Below, in pieces: positions 14,259 to 23,049 of a stretch of DNA of 64,000 nucleotides. The DNA is from RYN-122 sp963761655 (lineage in GTDB: Bacteria; Actinomycetota; Actinomycetes; Mycobacteriales; SCTD01): NCBI GenBank assembly GCA_963761655.1, contig CAVXHI010000001.1:1-64000 (forward strand), read 5' to 3'. Position 1 is the first letter of the stretch; each line of letters starts with the position of its first letter. Under the pieces are notes generated by a model. That model was not told where the DNA came from. It made no database searches and saw only the letters and a list, made by a program, of their open reading frames with translations. The position numbers and the translations under genes were made by a program.

Positions 14259-15165
14259 ATGCGCATCTTCTTCACCGGTGGCAGCGGCAAGGCCGGCAGG
14301 CACGTCGCGCCGTACCTCGCCGAGCAGGGCCACCACGGTCACCAACGCCGACCTCGTCGGGTTGGGGCACCCGGCGGTCGCCGACCTCCGGGTCGACCTC
14401 ACCGATGCCGGCGAGACGTACTCGGCGCTCGCGGGGCTGGCGACCTTCGACGAGCTCGACCTGCCCGAGAAGCCCACCTACGACGCGGTCGTGCACTTCG
14501 CCGCCGTGCCGCGGATCCTGCTCACGTCGGACGCCACGACGTACGCGACGAACGTGCTCAGCACCTACAACGTCCTGGAGGCCGCGACGCGGCTCGGCGT
14601 GCGCAAGATCGTGTTCGCGTCGTCGGAGACGACGTACGGGATCTGCTTCGCGCAGGGCGAGCGGCGCCCCCTGTACGTGCCGGTCGACGAGGACCACCCG
14701 ACGGTGCCGGAGGACTCCTACGCCATGTCGAAGGTCGCCAACGAGGTGACGGCGCGCTCGTTCCACGCGCGGACCGGGGCAGACGTGTACGGCTTGCGGA
14801 TCAACAACGTCATCGAGCCGCACGAGTACGCCGAGATGTTCCCTCCCTTCCTGGCCGACCCGTCGCTCCGGCGCCGCAACCTGTTCGCCTACATCGACGT
14901 CCGCGACCTGGGCCAGATGGTGCAGCGCTGCCTCGAGACCGACGGACTGGGCTACGAAGTCTTCAACGTCGCCAACGCCGACATGTCCGTCGCGTCGACA
15001 ACCCAGGAGCTCCGAGGCCGCTTCTACGACGGGGTGGAGGTGCGTCGAGAGATGGGCCGCGACGAGACCTTCTACGCCATCGACAAGGCACGCGACCTCC
15101 TGGGGTTCGCCCCGCGCCACTCGTGGCGCGACGTGCTGGCCGACCCGGTGGCCGGGCGCGACTGA
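14259..15165 (+). pseudogene. NAD-dependent epimerase/dehydratase (extended SDR), frameshifted as read
   Basis: The N-terminus from ATG 14259 has the Rossmann motif MRIFFTGGSGKAGRHV. The frame changes after AEQGHH near 14335 and continues as VTNADLVGLGHPAVADLRV to the stop at 15165. The catalytic YxxxK is seen in EDSYAMSKVANEVTA, with an upstream Ser in KIVFASSETTYG. The total of about 300 residues fits extended short-chain dehydrogenases acting on nucleotide sugars. One small indel separates the two frames, so this may be an error in the sequence. The substrate cannot be told. Confidence 0.8.
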
Positions 15166-15201
15166 CAGCAGGGCTCGAGACAGCCAGGGCGCAGGTCAGA
15201 G

Positions 15202-15288
15202 CGGAGGGCGTGGGATTCGAACCCACGAGGAGCTTGCACCCCTAGCGGTTTTCAAGACCGCCGCCATCGGCCTCTAGGCGAGCCCTCC
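15202..15288 (-). tRNA. tRNA-Ser (anticodon UGA)
   Basis: On the minus strand the acceptor arm GGAGGGC (15288-15282) pairs with GCCCTCC (15209-15203), and the discriminator base G is at 15202. The anticodon stem-loop is GCGGT-CTTGAAA-ACCGC, giving UGA, and the T arm contains GGTTCGAATCC. A long variable arm (GGGG...CTCC) identifies a class II tRNA, as expected for serine. CCA is not encoded. No copy of the 3' end was noticed elsewhere in the window, so there is no sign of use as an integration site. Confidence 0.95.
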
Positions 15289-15296
15289 CGGAGCGG

Positions 15297-15788
15297 TCAG
15301 CGTAGGGGCGTGCCCGCGAGCGCCGCCTCGACGTCGGCAGCGATCTGCTCCGGCGTCGTCTTGGACCGGTAGCGGCGCAGCACGGCGCCGTCGCGCCCGA
15401 CGAGGAACTTCTCGAAGTTCCACCGCACCCGGCCGGCCTTGCCGTCGGCGTCGGGCGCCTGCGTCAGCTCGGCGTACAGCGGGTGCTGGCCGCGGCCGCG
15501 CACCTTGAGCTTCCCGTAGACGGGGAACGTGACGCCGTAGGTGGCGGTGCAGGTGGTGATGCTCCCGGCGTCGCCCGGCTCCTGGAACAGGAACTGGTTG
15601 CACGGGAACCCGAGCACGGAGAAGCCCTGGTCGAGGTAGGTCTCGTGCAGCTGCTCGAGCCCGGCGTACTGCGGCGTGAAGCCGCAGCGCGAGGCGACGT
15701 TGACGGCGAGCAGCACCTGCCCCGCGTGGTCCGCGAGCGTGGTCTCCGCCCCGTCGAGGGTGGGGACGGGCAGCTCGAGGAGGGTCAC
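15297..15788 (-). CDS. Glutathione peroxidase-family thiol peroxidase
   Basis: This 163-residue protein has the thioredoxin-fold peroxidase signature. The active-site Cys is C35 in NVASRCGFTPQYAGLE, with the conserved Gln in GFPCNQFLFQEPG and Trp-Asn in VRWNFEKFLVGRDG. In actinobacteria such enzymes reduce hydroperoxides with thioredoxin-type donors more often than glutathione. Its GTG start at 15788 lies 23 bp from the stop of the aldo/keto reductase upstream, so the two may be co-transcribed. Length is normal. Confidence 0.92.
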   Translation of the reverse strand: MTLLELPVPTLDGAETTLADHAGQVLLAVNVASRCGFTPQYAGLEQLHETYLDQGFSVLGFPCNQFLFQEPGDAGSITTCTATYGVTFPVYGKLKVRGRGQHPLYAELTQAPDADGKAGRVRWNFEKFLVGRDGAVLRRYRSKTTPEQIAADVEAALAGTPLR

Positions 15789-15811
15789 GCGGGACAGCGT
15801 GCCAGCGGTGT

Positions 15812-16666
15812 CTAGTCGGGGACGTAGTCGAAGGTCGCGGGGTCGGGACCGGTACGGCCGTCCTCGCCGCGGTCGAGCGCGGTCAGGGCCGTCATCTGCC
15901 CGTCGTGCAGGGTGAAGTCGAAGATCCCGAAGTTCTCCTGGACCCGCGACGGCGTCGTCGACTTGGGGAACACGACGTCGCCGCGCTGGACGTGCCAGCG
16001 CAGCACCACCTGCGACGGCGTCCGGCCGGTGGCCTCGGCGACCTCGAGCACCGCGGGGTCGTCGAGGACCTTGCCCTGGGCGATGGGCGACCAGGCCTCG
16101 GTGACGATGCCGTGGGCGGCGCCGTAGCCGCGGAGCCGGTCGTTGCAGAAGTACGGGTGCACCTCGATCTGGTTCACCGCGGGCAGCAGCCCGGTCTCCT
16201 CGGCCAGCCGCTCGAGGTGCTCGACGGTGAAGTTCGAGACGCCGACCGCCTTCGCCCGGCCGTCCTCGAGGAACTCGCCGAGCACCTTCCACGTGGACAC
16301 GAAGTCGCCGTCGTAGAGCGTCGGCAGCGGCCAGTGGACGAGGAACAGGTCGAGGCGGTCGGTGCGCAGCTTCGTCAGCGTCTCGTCGAACGCGCGGCGG
16401 GCGTCGTCGGGGCGGTGGAAGCCGTTGTTCAGCTTGCTGGTGAGGAAGACCTGGTCGCGGCCGAAGGCCTCGACGGCCTCCCCGACCTCGGCCTCGTTCT
16501 GGTACATCTGCGCCGTGTCGATGTGCCGGTAGCCGGTGTCGAGCGCGACGGTCACCGCCTCGACGGTCTGCTCCGGCGGGATCTGGTACACGCCGAAGCC
16601 GAGCTGCGGGATGGTCGTGCCACCGGCGAGCGGGACGTCGGGGACGGTCTGGGACTGCGGGGTCAC
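15812..16666 (-). CDS. Aldo/keto reductase
   Basis: This 284-residue cytosolic NADPH-dependent reductase has a TIM-barrel fold. The catalytic tetrad is visible: Asp and Tyr in YRHIDTAQMYQNEAEVG, Lys in VFLTSKLNNG, and His in LDLFLVHWPLPT. The NADPH-binding C-terminal segment includes VVFPKSTTPSRVQENFGIFD. The layout matches the 2,5-diketo-gluconate-reductase-like group (AKR5). The physiological substrate is unknown. It sits upstream of the peroxidase gene on the same strand, which would fit a detoxification pair. Confidence 0.92.
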   Translation of the reverse strand: MTPQSQTVPDVPLAGGTTIPQLGFGVYQIPPEQTVEAVTVALDTGYRHIDTAQMYQNEAEVGEAVEAFGRDQVFLTSKLNNGFHRPDDARRAFDETLTKLRTDRLDLFLVHWPLPTLYDGDFVSTWKVLGEFLEDGRAKAVGVSNFTVEHLERLAEETGLLPAVNQIEVHPYFCNDRLRGYGAAHGIVTEAWSPIAQGKVLDDPAVLEVAEATGRTPSQVVLRWHVQRGDVVFPKSTTPSRVQENFGIFDFTLHDGQMTALTALDRGEDGRTGPDPATFDYVPD

Positions 16667-16715
16667 GGGTCCTCCTGGGTCGGGGTCCCCCGACCCCTGC
16701 CCCGGTCCGGCGCCG

Positions 16716-17324
16716 TCAGTCCTGCCGGGCGGCCCGCCGGCTGCGGTGCCACAGCAGCAGCGCCGCCACCACGATCAGGCCGGTGAGCACGGCGCTCCCG
16801 CGGCCGATGCCCTTCTCGAGCCGCTGGTAGCTGTCGCCGGCCAGGTAGCCGAGCATCGTGAAGCCGGCACCCCACACCACGCCGCCCACCGCGTTCCAGG
16901 CCAGGAAGCGCCGGTACGGCATGCGGCTCAGCCCGGCGAGCCCGGGCACGACCGCGCGCAGGAACGCGGTGAACCGCCCGAGGAACACCGCGACGCCGCC
17001 GCGTTCGCGCAGGAACGTCTGGGCACCGTCGAGCTTCGCCGCGTGCCTCTGCAGCGGTCCGGAGGCGAGCAGCCGCGGGCCGACCCGCCGGCCCACCTCG
17101 TAGCCGACGCTGTCCCCCGCGATCGCCGACACCACGACCAGCACGAGCAGCGTCGGCAGGGACAGGCGCCCGCTCCCGGCCAGCACCCCGCCCAGCACGA
17201 CGGCGGTCTCGCCCGGCAGCACGAACCCGACGAACACCGCGGCCTCGCCGAACACCAGCAGGGCCACCAGCGTGTAGGCCAGGGGAGCGGGCACCGACAG
17301 CAGACCCTCGACGACGCCGCTCAC
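16716..17324 (-). CDS. DedA-family membrane protein
   Basis: This is a 202-residue polytopic protein of the DedA/VTT family, members of which flip or move undecaprenyl phosphate and phospholipids. Typical stretches are VGFVLPGETAVVLGG, SAIAGDSVGYEVGRRVG, FLGRFTAFLRAVVPGLAG and the helical AWNAVGGVVWGAGFTMLGYL. GTG 17324 is chosen because the first hydrophobic segment follows directly. A second DedA-type gene lies at 32596. Substrate specificity cannot be inferred. Confidence 0.9.
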   Translation of the reverse strand: MSGVVEGLLSVPAPLAYTLVALLVFGEAAVFVGFVLPGETAVVLGGVLAGSGRLSLPTLLVLVVVSAIAGDSVGYEVGRRVGPRLLASGPLQRHAAKLDGAQTFLRERGGVAVFLGRFTAFLRAVVPGLAGLSRMPYRRFLAWNAVGGVVWGAGFTMLGYLAGDSYQRLEKGIGRGSAVLTGLIVVAALLLWHRSRRAARQD

Positions 17325-17344
17325 CGGGCCAGCGTGCCAGGCCG

Positions 17345-17974
17345 CTACCGGGACAGCACCTGCCGCCCGACCACGGCGCCGACGGCGTCCAGCCCCTCGA
17401 CCGCCGTCGGGACCGCCCCCGCGGGGACCTCGACGCTGAAGAACGGCAGCGCGAAGCCCCTGCCCGGCGACGTCGCGGCGACCAGCGGCCGGCCGCGGTC
17501 GAGCACCAGTCGCACGGTGGTGACCGACGACCCGGCGACGCCGGCGACCAGCTGCCGGGCGTCGACGCGCAGGGCGCCGTCGTCGGGCGGGAAGACCAGC
17601 GGGAAGGCGGAGGTGCTGGCGGCGCTGACCCCGGGGCCGCAGTGCTGCTGGTTCTTGATCCGGATGGCGGCCACGCACGGCTGGTCGTCGACGTAGTACC
17701 CGACGACGTCGGCCCCGTTGAGCTGGTCGAGGACGACCACCTCCGACGTCGCACCCCTGATGCCGTGGTCGGTGCCCTGGCCGACGAGGGTGCTCGGCGT
17801 CGGGCGGTCGGGGACGAGCAGGACCGCTCCCGCCACCGCGGCGACCCCCAGCAGGGACCCCGCCGCCGCCCGACGACGGCGCACCCCGCGGGCCCGGCCA
17901 CGGACGACGTCGGCGAGGTCGGGACGTGGCTCGAGGTCCAGCGCGGACGACTGCATCGCGGCACTCAGGTCCAT
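17345..17974 (-). CDS. Membrane-anchored partner of the upstream sigma factor (putative anti-sigma)
   Basis: This is a 209-residue protein. Residues about 1-40 form a cytoplasmic helical segment ending in a basic patch (RGRARGVRRRRAAAG). One transmembrane helix follows (SLLGVAAVAGAVLLV), then an extracytoplasmic domain of about 150 residues with no recognised family. It starts inside the 3' end of the sigma-factor gene (10-nt overlap), the usual layout for a SigE-family sigma factor and its regulatory membrane protein. I see no zinc-binding anti-sigma motif, so the role is inferred from position and topology. Confidence 0.65.
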   Translation of the reverse strand: MDLSAAMQSSALDLEPRPDLADVVRGRARGVRRRRAAAGSLLGVAAVAGAVLLVPDRPTPSTLVGQGTDHGIRGATSEVVVLDQLNGADVVGYYVDDQPCVAAIRIKNQQHCGPGVSAASTSAFPLVFPPDDGALRVDARQLVAGVAGSSVTTVRLVLDRGRPLVAATSPGRGFALPFFSVEVPAGAVPTAVEGLDAVGAVVGRQVLSR

Positions 17975-18465
17975 GCCGCCACCTCCCCCGACAGCGACTC
18001 CCGCAGCTTGGCGGTGGCCCGCGACGCCGCGCTCTTGACCGTGCCCGCCGAGCAGCCGAGGGTCCGGGCGATCTCCGCCTCGGACAGGTCCTCGTAGTAG
18101 CGCAGCACCATGACGGCGCGCTGCCGGGGCGACAGCTCCGCCAGGGCGGCCAGCAGGGCGCGCCGGGAGTCGGCGGTGCCGGTGCTGTCGGGGACGGCGA
18201 CGTCGGGCAGCTCGTCGGTCGGCTGCTCCCGCCACGGCTTGCGCCGCCACCAGTCGATGTGGGCGTTGACCATGGTGCGTCGCACGTAGCCCTCCGGGTC
18301 CTCGTCGACGATGCGGTCCCACCGCAGGTAGGCGCGGGTGAGCGCCGTCTGCAGGAGGTCCTCGGCGCGGTGCCGGTCGCCGGTGAGCAGGTGGGCGGCC
18401 TGCAGCAGGTGCCGCGAGCGGGCGTCGACGAACACGCTGAACGCCTCGTCCTGCTCCCTGCGCAC
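17965..18465 (-). CDS. SigE-family RNA polymerase sigma factor (ECF type)
   Basis: This is a sigma-70 family protein of about 166 residues with region 2 (LLTGDRHRAEDLLQTALTRA, then YVRRTMVNAHIDWWRR) and region 4 (LSPRQRAVMVLRYYEDLSEA, then GCSAGTVKSAASRATAKLR). It directs polymerase to a small regulon. GTG 18465 is preferred because AGGAGG lies a few bases upstream; a longer form would run into the divergent gene at 18569. It overlaps the putative anti-sigma gene by 10 nt. A second pair of the same kind is at 23050-24815. Confidence 0.88.
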   Translation of the reverse strand: MRREQDEAFSVFVDARSRHLLQAAHLLTGDRHRAEDLLQTALTRAYLRWDRIVDEDPEGYVRRTMVNAHIDWWRRKPWREQPTDELPDVAVPDSTGTADSRRALLAALAELSPRQRAVMVLRYYEDLSEAEIARTLGCSAGTVKSAASRATAKLRESLSGEVAAWT

Positions 18466-18568
18466 ACCCACCTCCTCAGCACCCAGGACGACGACGACGC
18501 CCCGCCGGTTGGCACGCGTCCGCAACACGTCCATGCTGCAGCCTCAGACCCCGTCCTGGAGGTACCGC

Positions 18569-18871
18569 GTGCTGCTCGTCGTCGCCACCCTGCCCGCCAA
18601 GCCCGAGAAGCGGGAGGAGCTGCACGCCCTGCTGGCCGACCTCGCCAAGACCAGCCGCGACGACGCCGGCTGCCTGTCGTACGGCTTCTACGCCGACGTC
18701 GAGGACCCGACCGTCTTCGTCAGCGTCGAGACCTGGGACGCGCAGGCCTCCCTCGACGCGCACATGCAGCAGCCGCACGTGACCGAGGGCCTCGGCAAGC
18801 TCGGCGACCTGCTGGGCGGAGCGCCGTCGATCGTGGTCCACGACGTCGCGTCCTCCACGAAGACGCTCTAG
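18569..18871 (+). CDS. Antibiotic-biosynthesis-monooxygenase (ABM) domain protein
   Basis: This is a 100-residue ferredoxin-like single-domain protein. It opens VLLVVATLPAKPEKREEL and contains DAGCLSYGFYADVEDPTVFV and VETWDAQASLDAHMQQPHV, where the conserved Trp and His of quinol-type monooxygenases are seen. Small ABM proteins act as cofactor-free oxygenases or dimeric binding proteins; the substrate is unknown. GTG 18569 is placed by the GGAGG ribosome binding site 7 nt upstream. Its 3' end overlaps the convergent phosphatase gene by 4 nt. Confidence 0.85.
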   Translation: MLLVVATLPAKPEKREELHALLADLAKTSRDDAGCLSYGFYADVEDPTVFVSVETWDAQASLDAHMQQPHVTEGLGKLGDLLGGAPSIVVHDVASSTKTL

Positions 18872-19657
18872 GCGTAGGCCTCGCGCAGCAGGGGGCGCAG
18901 GGCGGCGACCAGACCGGCGTCGCCGCCCAGCACCTCGCCGCTCGCGGGCAGCCCGGCGAACGGCCCGTCGAGGTCCTCGACCACCCCGCCGGCCTCGCGG
19001 ACGAGGAGCACCCCCGCCGCGAGGTCCCACGGGTGCAGCCCCGGTGACCAGACCGCGTCGGCCCGGCCGAGGGCGACGTCGGCGAGGGCGATCGCGGCGC
19101 TGCCCCCGCGCCGGACGTCGCGCACCCGGGGCACGAGCGTGCCGACCACGCGCCCCGACGCCGCTCGGCGCGCCCCGCGCCCGAGGCCCAGCTCGACGAC
19201 GGCGAGGTCCAGCGACGGCGGGCGCCGCACCTGCAGCCGGACGCCGTCGCACCACGCGCCGCCGCCCCGGGTCGCGGTGGTCAGCCGGCCCGCGACCGGC
19301 TCCAGGACGACGCCGACGAGCGGTTCGCCGTCCTGCCACGCGGCGACGCTGACGCACCAGCCGTCCCGGCCGTAGAGGAAGTTCGTGGTGCCGTCGACGG
19401 GGTCGACGTACCAGTCGACGCCGCTGGTGCCGGAGGTGCTCCCGTCCTCCTCCCCGACGACGCCGTCGTCCGGGCGCGGCCCGCGCCAGCACCGCGCGGG
19501 CGGCGATCTCGGCCTCGCGGTCGGCCTGGCTGACGAGGTCTCCCGGACCGGTCTTGTGCTCGACGGTCAGGTCGGACAGCCGCCGCGACCACCCGAGGGC
19601 GACGTCTCCGGCAGCCCGGGCAGCAGCGACCGCGACGTCGAGCAGGTCGGCGCTCAT
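18868..19657 (-). pseudogene. Inositol-monophosphatase-family protein, frameshifted as read
   Basis: The N-terminal part from ATG 19657 (MSADLLDVAVAAARAAGDVA, then HKTGPGDLVSQADREAEIA) is in one frame. After AVLARA, within 19471-19490, the protein continues in the next frame with the metal-binding motifs GEEDG and WYVDPVDGTTNFL, then HPWDLAAGVLLVREAGG near the end. All FIG-superfamily signatures are thus present once the shift is repaired. The start overlaps the upstream transporter stop by 4 nt. Substrates of this family include inositol phosphates, histidinol phosphate and PAP. One indel in a GC-only stretch suggests a sequencing slip. Confidence 0.85.
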
Positions 19658-20799
19658 GCGGCGGCGTACGCCTGCCGGACGGCGAGCAGGGAGAACAGCC
19701 CGGCCAGCACGCCGAGGGGCCGGACGACGCCGGTGTGCTTCGTGACCTCCGCCAGCAGGAAGGGCGTCCCGAAGCCGAGGTAGGCGCTGGCGTAGAAGCC
19801 GGAGCTCACCGTGGCGAGCCGTCCCTCCACGGCGAGCGCCGGCAGGCGGGCGAGCCCGGCCGCGAGAGCGAGGCCCCCGCCGGCGCCGAGCACGACCGCG
19901 GCCGGCAGGAGCAGCACGCGCGGCCCCGCCGCGCCGATCGTCGCGAGGGTGAAGCCGAGCCCCCCGAGACCGGCGCCCCAGACCGCGGTCAGCCGGCCGA
20001 GCCGCGCCTGCAGGGGCGCGACCAGGGTGCCGGCACCGAGGGTCGCGCCGGCCAGCAGACCGGTCGCGGCGACGGGGTCCGCCGGCAGCCCGACCAGGAG
20101 CGGGACGGCGTTGATGGCGGTGGCGGGGAAGGCGTAGACGCACACGGACAGCGGCGCGACCACGGTCAGCGCCTCCCACAGGGCGCCGGGACGGATCGGG
20201 CTCCCCGACGGCGCGGCCACCCCGCGGGCACGGCGGACCTGCGTCTCGACGACCGGGCGCACCACGAGCAGCCCGAGCACGACGACGCCCACGTGCAGCA
20301 GGTAGGGCAGCGCGGTCGGGGCCGGCCCGTACTGGCCGAGCAGCCCGCTCACGAGCGGCCCGAGCGAGAAGCCGGCCGTCATGGCGACCGCCGCCGTCCG
20401 GGCGCCGCGGCCGGGGGAGGTCTCGCTCAGCCAGGCGCTCCCCACCGAGAACACCGTCCCGCTGACGACGCCCTGCAGCAGCCGCGCGCCGAACAGCAGC
20501 GGGACGCTGTCGGCCGCGAGCACGAACAGGGCCGACACGACAGCCGCCAGGGCCGCGGCGGGCAGCGCGACCGGGCGGCGTCCCCAGCGGTCGGCGGCCG
20601 GTCCGGCGAAGACCAGGGCCGGCACGAGGCCGGCGGCGTACACACCGAACAGCGCGGTCACCGTCGAGGGCGAGAGGTCCAGCCGGTCGCGGTAGAGCAG
20701 CAGCAGCGGCGTCGGGACGTTGGTGCCGGCCGCCACCGAGAACAGCCACAGCGCGAGCCGTCGGTGGGGGCTCAGCGCGGCCCGGCGGTGCGCGGTCAG
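19654..20799 (-). CDS. Major facilitator superfamily transporter
   Basis: This is a 381-residue permease with about 12 hydrophobic segments. The MFS motif A-like loop AADRWGRRPVALPAAAL follows the second helix, and GARLLQGVVSGTVFSVG is typical of helix 4. The substrate is unknown. Starting at the first GTG (20736) would cut off most of the first helix. Reading upstream in frame gives HRRLALWLFS and reaches CTG at 20799, which has a perfect GAGGAGG 4 nt before it, so I place the start there. No ATG, GTG or TTG is available in that position. The stop overlaps the phosphatase start. Confidence 0.8.
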   Translation of the reverse strand: MTAHRRAALSPHRRLALWLFSVAAGTNVPTPLLLLYRDRLDLSPSTVTALFGVYAAGLVPALVFAGPAADRWGRRPVALPAAALAAVVSALFVLAADSVPLLFGARLLQGVVSGTVFSVGSAWLSETSPGRGARTAAVAMTAGFSLGPLVSGLLGQYGPAPTALPYLLHVGVVVLGLLVVRPVVETQVRRARGVAAPSGSPIRPGALWEALTVVAPLSVCVYAFPATAINAVPLLVGLPADPVAATGLLAGATLGAGTLVAPLQARLGRLTAVWGAGLGGLGFTLATIGAAGPRVLLLPAAVVLGAGGGLALAAGLARLPALAVEGRLATVSSGFYASAYLGFGTPFLLAEVTKHTGVVRPLGVLAGLFSLLAVRQAYAAA

Positions 20800-20840
20800 G
20801 GTGCCTCCTCGGTGACGGGCGCCACAGTACGGTCGAGGTC

Positions 20841-21833
20841 ATGAGCACCGTGCAGACCGTCCGCGGACCCGTCGACAGCGCCGACCTCGGGCGCACCTAC
20901 ATGCACGAGCACGTGTTCGTCATGGACCCGCAGATCCAGGCGAACTACCCCGAGGAGTGGGGCAGCGAGGACGACCGCGTGGCCGACGCCGTCACGAAGC
21001 TGCAGGCCCTGGCCGACCAGGGCGTGCGGACGATCGTCGACCCGACCGTCATCGGCCTGGGCCGGTACGTGCCCCGGATCGAGCGGATCGCCGCGCAGGT
21101 GCCGGACCTCCACATCGTGGTCGCGACGGGTTGCTACACCTACGACGACGTCCCGTTCTTCTTCCACCACCGCGGTCCGGCGCTCAACGCGGCGCTCGGG
21201 ACCGAGGTGCCGGACCCGATGGTCGACATGTTCGTCGGCGACATCCAGCAGGGCATCGCGGGGACCTCCGCGAAGGCCGGGATGCTCAAGTGCGCGATCG
21301 ACCACCAGGGCATGACCAAGGGCGTCGAGCGGGTCATGAGGGCGGTCGCGCTGGCGCACGCGCAGACCGGCACGCCGATCACCGTGCACACCCACCCGAC
21401 GTCGCAGTCCGGCCTCGAGGTGCAGCGGGTGCTCTGCGACGAGGGCGGCGTCGCGCCGTCGCGGATCGTCCTCGGGCACTCCGGCGACAGCACCGACGCC
21501 GACCACCTGAGCGCGCTCGCGGAGGCGGGCTTCGTGCTCGGCATGGACCGGTTCGGGATCAACCTGGAGACGACGTTCGAGGCGCGCGCCGACATCGTCG
21601 TCGAGATGTGCCGCCGCGGGTTCGCGGGGCAGATGGTGCTGTCGCAGGACGCGTCCTGCTACATCGACTGGCTCGACCCCGACGTGATGGCGTTCCTGCC
21701 GGACTGGCACTACCTGCACATCGAGGAGAAGGTCCTGCCCTACCTGCGCGAGCACGGGGTGACCGAGGAGCAGATCACCACGATGCTCGTCGACGTGCCG
21801 CGGCAGTTCTTCGAGGGCCCGACGGCCGGCTGA
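20841..21833 (+). CDS. Phosphotriesterase-family metal-dependent hydrolase
   Basis: This 330-residue TIM-barrel amidohydrolase has metal ligands in the MHEH motif of LGRTYMHEHVFVMD, His residues in GTPITVHTHPTSQSG and SRIVLGHSGDSTDAD, and an Asp in MVLSQDASCYIDW. A carboxylated Lys, usual in this family, could be the Lys in AGMLKCAIDHQG. Natural members are mostly lactonases or act on unknown esters; organophosphate cleavage is often a side activity. ATG 20841 lies in a divergent intergenic region shared with the transporter. A VOC gene follows after 2 nt and is likely co-transcribed. Confidence 0.9.
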   Translation: MSTVQTVRGPVDSADLGRTYMHEHVFVMDPQIQANYPEEWGSEDDRVADAVTKLQALADQGVRTIVDPTVIGLGRYVPRIERIAAQVPDLHIVVATGCYTYDDVPFFFHHRGPALNAALGTEVPDPMVDMFVGDIQQGIAGTSAKAGMLKCAIDHQGMTKGVERVMRAVALAHAQTGTPITVHTHPTSQSGLEVQRVLCDEGGVAPSRIVLGHSGDSTDADHLSALAEAGFVLGMDRFGINLETTFEARADIVVEMCRRGFAGQMVLSQDASCYIDWLDPDVMAFLPDWHYLHIEEKVLPYLREHGVTEEQITTMLVDVPRQFFEGPTAG

Positions 21834-21835
21834 CC

Positions 21836-22216
21836 GTGCGGCTGCGCCAGACCGTCCTCGACACCGAGGACGCGCGCGGGCTGGCCGAGTTCTACCGGCA
21901 GCTGCTCGGGCTGACCTACCGGATCGGGGACGAGTCGGGCGAGGCCGACTGGCTGGTCCTGCGCGACGACGCCGGACCGGTCCTGGCCTTCCAGCAGGTC
22001 CCGCACCTGCCCCGGCCGACGTGGCCGGACGGGCCGCACCCGCAGATGCTGCACCTGGACCTCACGGTGTCCTCCGTCGAGGAGCTGGAGCAGGCGCACA
22101 CCCGTGCGCTCGGACTGGGTGCGCGGCTGCTGTCCGACCGGTCGGACGACCCGGAGGAGCCGCTGCGGGTCTACGCCGACCCTGCTGGGCACCCGTTCTG
22201 CGTGTTCGTCGCGTAG
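21836..22216 (+). CDS. VOC-family (glyoxalase-like) protein
   Basis: This is a 126-residue VOC-fold protein. It opens LRQTVLDTEDARGLAEFYRQ, has the central HPQMLHLDLTVSSVEELEQA with a metal-ligand His, and closes with VYADPAGHPFCVFVA. It follows the phosphotriesterase-family gene by 2 nt, so the pair is an operon. The reaction is unknown. The closing strand has the usual DPxGHPFC form of the actinobacterial glyoxalase-like subgroup. Confidence 0.85.
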   Translation: MRLRQTVLDTEDARGLAEFYRQLLGLTYRIGDESGEADWLVLRDDAGPVLAFQQVPHLPRPTWPDGPHPQMLHLDLTVSSVEELEQAHTRALGLGARLLSDRSDDPEEPLRVYADPAGHPFCVFVA

Positions 22217-22241
22217 CCGCCCTCGGTGGGAGGGTGCCTGT

Positions 22242-23045
22242 GTGCTCACCCGCCGGGTCGTCGGCCTCCACCTGCCCGTGCTGATGCTCGGCGCGCTGGT
22301 CGTCCTCACGCTGCTGCGGGCCGGTCACGTGCCAGCCGAGATGGCGACCCACTTCGACGGCGCCGGCAGGGTGGACGGCACCGCGCCGCGAGCGGTGGGG
22401 CTGGCGTTCGCGCCTGTCCTCGCCGCGGCCGCCGTCGCCGTCCTCGGCGTCCTCACCCGCGGCGGCACTCGGGTCCGGGATCCCGCATGGCTCGCCGCGG
22501 CCTGCTACGGCGGCTTCGGGTTCGCCACCGGCGTCCAGCTGAGCGTGCTCCGGTCGAACGAGGGCGTCGCCCGGGCGACGGAGGCGCACCTGCGCGGGCT
22601 CGTCTGGCTCCTGCTCACCGTGCCGCTCGCGGCCCTCGGTGGCTGGGCGGGGCGGCGGGTCCGCGGGCTCCCCGTCGTCGAGCGTCCCGAGGGCGTCGAC
22701 GTGGTGCTCGCGGTCGAGGGCGACACGGTCGAGCTGCGGCTGCACGGTCCCGACGCCCTGGCGGCGCTGCAGCGACGGGTCCGCCTGTCCCGCGCGCAGC
22801 TGCTCGCCGTCGAGGTGGTGGGTCGGGAGACGGTCCGGCCTCTGGGGACGAGGCTGCCCGGCACCTCGCTCCCCGGCGTCGTCACGGCCGGCTCCTTCGG
22901 CACGGGCGGCGACCGGGAGTTCTGGTCTGTGCGGTCCGGTGACCGGGTCGTCGTGCTGTCCTTCGCCGGCGGGCCCTACCGACGGGTGGTGGTGCAGCCC
23001 GCCGATGCCTCGACGGTCACCCGCCTGCTCGCGCTCTCGCCGTGA
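22242..23045 (+). CDS. Membrane protein with DUF1648-like N-terminus
   Basis: This is a 267-residue protein. Four hydrophobic segments (for example LHLPVLMLGALVVLTLL and LAFAPVLAAAAVAVLGVL) surround the DUF1648 signature MATHFDGAGRVDG, found in bacterial membrane proteins of the SdpI type. After residue about 150 a soluble beta-rich domain follows (EGVDVVLAVEGDTVELRL up to RVVVQPADASTVTRLLAL), possibly PH-like. The role is unknown. GTG 22242 is chosen because the hydrophobic segment starts 9 residues later and no other start fits. Confidence 0.75.
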   Translation: MLTRRVVGLHLPVLMLGALVVLTLLRAGHVPAEMATHFDGAGRVDGTAPRAVGLAFAPVLAAAAVAVLGVLTRGGTRVRDPAWLAAACYGGFGFATGVQLSVLRSNEGVARATEAHLRGLVWLLLTVPLAALGGWAGRRVRGLPVVERPEGVDVVLAVEGDTVELRLHGPDALAALQRRVRLSRAQLLAVEVVGRETVRPLGTRLPGTSLPGVVTAGSFGTGGDREFWSVRSGDRVVVLSFAGGPYRRVVVQPADASTVTRLLALSP

Positions 23046-23049
23046 CCGC

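Noticed and set aside
15202..15288. tRNA-Ser as attachment site for an integrated element
   Set aside because: No integrase gene and no duplicated tRNA 3' end were found on either side; neighbouring genes look chromosomal.
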